Shown: piece after piece, positions 62,669 to 64,000 of the stretch
Layout: each line of letters starts with the position of its first letter
Position numbering within the stretch: the first letter of the stretch is position 1
Origin: Chitinophaga sp. SYP-B3965
GTDB taxonomy: Bacteria > Bacteroidota > Bacteroidia > Chitinophagales > Chitinophagaceae
Direction of reading: 5' to 3'
NCBI RefSeq assembly: GCF_009647655.1
Contig: NZ_WJFD01000007.1
Span: 1-64,000 of the forward strand
DNA: 64,000 nt
Notes under the pieces: generated by a model
The model's database searches: none
What the model was told of the DNA's origin: nothing
What the model saw: the letters and a program-made list of their open reading frames with translations, nothing else
Position numbers and translations under genes: made by a program

Positions 62669-64000
62669 ATGAAAAGAACGATCGCATTCTTGCTCTTGCT
62701 GCCGCAACTCCTGCAGGCACAAGGGTTGGCGGAAAAGCAATATCCAAAGGGATACTTCAGGAATCCGCTAAACATACCAATAGAACTGGCCGGTAATTTC
62801 GGAGAACTCCGCCCCAACCACTTCCACTCGGGCATGGACCTCAAAACACAACAACGGGAAAACCTCCCCGTACACGCAGCAGCAGATGGGTATGTAAGCC
62901 GGATAGGCGTATCCCACCTGGGCTTCGGAAACGTATTATATATTACTCACCCCAACGGCTATACTACCGTATACGCTCACTTAAACAAATTCTACCCCTT
63001 AGTGGATGAATACGTGAAAAGGAAACAATACGAGCAGGAAAGCTGGGCATCAGATATTGTACTGCCCCAAGGACTCTTCCCCGTAAAAAAGGGAGATTTC
63101 GTAGCCTGGAGCGGAAACACAGGAGGCTCTGCAGGCCCGCATCTGCATTTCGAGATCAGAGATACCCAAACAGAAAAGCCCCTGAACCCCATGCTTTTCG
63201 GTTTCAGCATTCCAGACACCCGCGCCCCGGAAATTTCCCGGTTAGTGATCTACGATAGGAATAAAAGTCTCTACGAACAATCCCCCATAGTTGTTCCCGT
63301 AAAGAACACAAAAACCGGCTACGTAGCCACCCGCCCCATAGTGAAAGTGGCCACAGACAAAGTAAGCCTGGGCCTCAGCGCGCTGGACAGGCAAAGCAAT
63401 TCCATGAATCCAAACGGAATCTACGAAGCCATGCTTATCAAAAACGGCCAGGTAGACTGCGGTTTCCAGCTGGATAATATCAGTTACGACGAAACCCGCT
63501 ACCTCAATGCGCACATCGATTATAAGATGAAGAAGGCCGGTGGCCCTTACGTTCAACTGCTGTTTGCACTCCCCGGCAACCACCTGGATATTTACCAGGA
63601 CGTATCCGGAAACGGCACCATCGATCTGTCCGATAAACAACCCCACCCCGTAACCATCCGGGTAACAGATGCTTACGGAAATGCCACCAATGTACAGATC
63701 ACCTTGCAACAGGAAGGAAGTTCATCCCCCGAGCCCGTTTGTGCAAACAAGATGTTCGCAGATTCACGGAATATATTTGAAAATAATCAGGTAGAATTTT
63801 ATCTTGAGGAAGGATCTTTATATGATCAGATCTGTTTCAGGTATCTCGAAATTCCTAACGCCACGGCCTATTCCAGCACTTACCGCCTGCATACGGCGCT
63901 GGTGCCGGTTCATTACAGCTTTGGATTGAGGATCAAACCAAACCGCCCGGTTCCTGCGGTATTGCAAAATAAAATGATAATCGTGCGCAAAGGTTTGGGA
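62669..64000 (+). CDS. M23 family metallopeptidase, exported (3' end outside the window)
   Basis: At least 444 codons, open to the window end. The signal peptide is MKRTIAFLLLLPQLLQAQ. The M23 (LytM) domain follows at residues ~30-180: NHFHSGMDLKT (zinc ligands His and Asp), GNVLYITHPNGYTTVYAHL and GPHLHFEIRD (the HxH zinc/catalytic motif). All zinc ligands are present, so it should be an active peptidoglycan endopeptidase. Residues ~185 onward are beta-rich accessory sequence of unknown role. It is the first gene to the right of the repeat/DUF4332 region. Confidence 0.92.
   Translation, partial: MKRTIAFLLLLPQLLQAQGLAEKQYPKGYFRNPLNIPIELAGNFGELRPNHFHSGMDLKTQQRENLPVHAAADGYVSRIGVSHLGFGNVLYITHPNGYTTVYAHLNKFYPLVDEYVKRKQYEQESWASDIVLPQGLFPVKKGDFVAWSGNTGGSAGPHLHFEIRDTQTEKPLNPMLFGFSIPDTRAPEISRLVIYDRNKSLYEQSPIVVPVKNTKTGYVATRPIVKVATDKVSLGLSALDRQSNSMNPNGIYEAMLIKNGQVDCGFQLDNISYDETRYLNAHIDYKMKKAGGPYVQLLFALPGNHLDIYQDVSGNGTIDLSDKQPHPVTIRVTDAYGNATNVQITLQQEGSSSPEPVCANKMFADSRNIFENNQVEFYLEEGSLYDQICFRYLEIPNATAYSSTYRLHTALVPVHYSFGLRIKPNRPVPAVLQNKMIIVRKGLG

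Overview
The window looks like a chromosomal segment of a Bacteroidota member, most likely Chitinophagaceae (Chitinophaga-like). The evidence is GldA and head-GIN/DUF4974-type FecR proteins, many lipoproteins with short lipoboxes, a FecI/FecR pair, Bacteroidota-type promoter boxes (TTTG-N19-TAnnTTTG) in place of strong Shine-Dalgarno sites, moderate GC, and several stand-alone secreted enzymes. I see no insertion sequence, prophage, integrase or CRISPR array. There is one tRNA (Arg, CCU anticodon).

Layout. 1-344: a 78-79 bp tandem repeat. 379-6598: a small membrane protein, a WG-repeat protein, a GH10-like/amidase fusion, a GIY-YIG protein and an envelope protein. 6636-8436: a two-gene nucleic-acid repair operon (HD-kinase end-healing enzyme plus KxDG ligase). 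8727-10402: a GH16 glucanase and small secreted proteins. 10458-16156: a complete RND efflux operon (adaptor, pump, outer-membrane factor) closed by a strong terminator. 16238-22175: a papain-like thiol hydrolase candidate, an alpha/beta hydrolase, SnoaL and SRPBCC proteins, a SUKH-LRR protein, an acyltransferase and an Mrr-like restriction enzyme. 22400-32527: tRNA-Arg, acyl-CoA ligase, YceI, PaaN, a TPR protein, DUF1015, SerC, a zinc-dependent phospholipase C-like protein and DUF502. 32620-39419: a second RND operon led by a TetR regulator, with a clear 10+10 bp operator inside its promoter. 39540-43629: SGNH hydrolase, AIM24-like protein and a 2H phosphoesterase carrying a long RGG/GGY low-complexity arm. 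43703-46625: FecR, ECF sigma, head-GIN lipoprotein and a secreted small protein. 47128-56020: 2-oxoacid:ferredoxin oxidoreductase alpha, a DUF6134-like protein, Gfo/Idh/MocA plus nucleoside permease, endonuclease III, FtsB/DivIC-like protein, enolase and GldA. 56348-61499: a five-gene cluster (two coiled-coil proteins, a substrate-binding protein fused to an OmpA domain, ABC permease, ABC ATPase). 61680-62136: a second repeat array related to the left one. 62135-64000: DUF4332 and an M23 peptidase cut by the window end.

Most interesting: (i) the five-gene cluster at 56348-61499, where a NitT/TauT-like ABC system has its binding protein anchored by a membrane helix and an OmpA peptidoglycan-binding domain and travels with two coiled-coil proteins; (ii) the RGG-rich 2H phosphoesterase with a ~0.7 kb upstream non-coding stretch; (iii) the HD-kinase/ligase repair operon; (iv) the related repeat arrays near both window ends; (v) the TetR operator; (vi) several genes whose promoter -7 box lies only 3-8 nt before the start codon, suggesting leaderless or nearly leaderless mRNAs. 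All functions are read from sequence motifs by eye; no database search was run.
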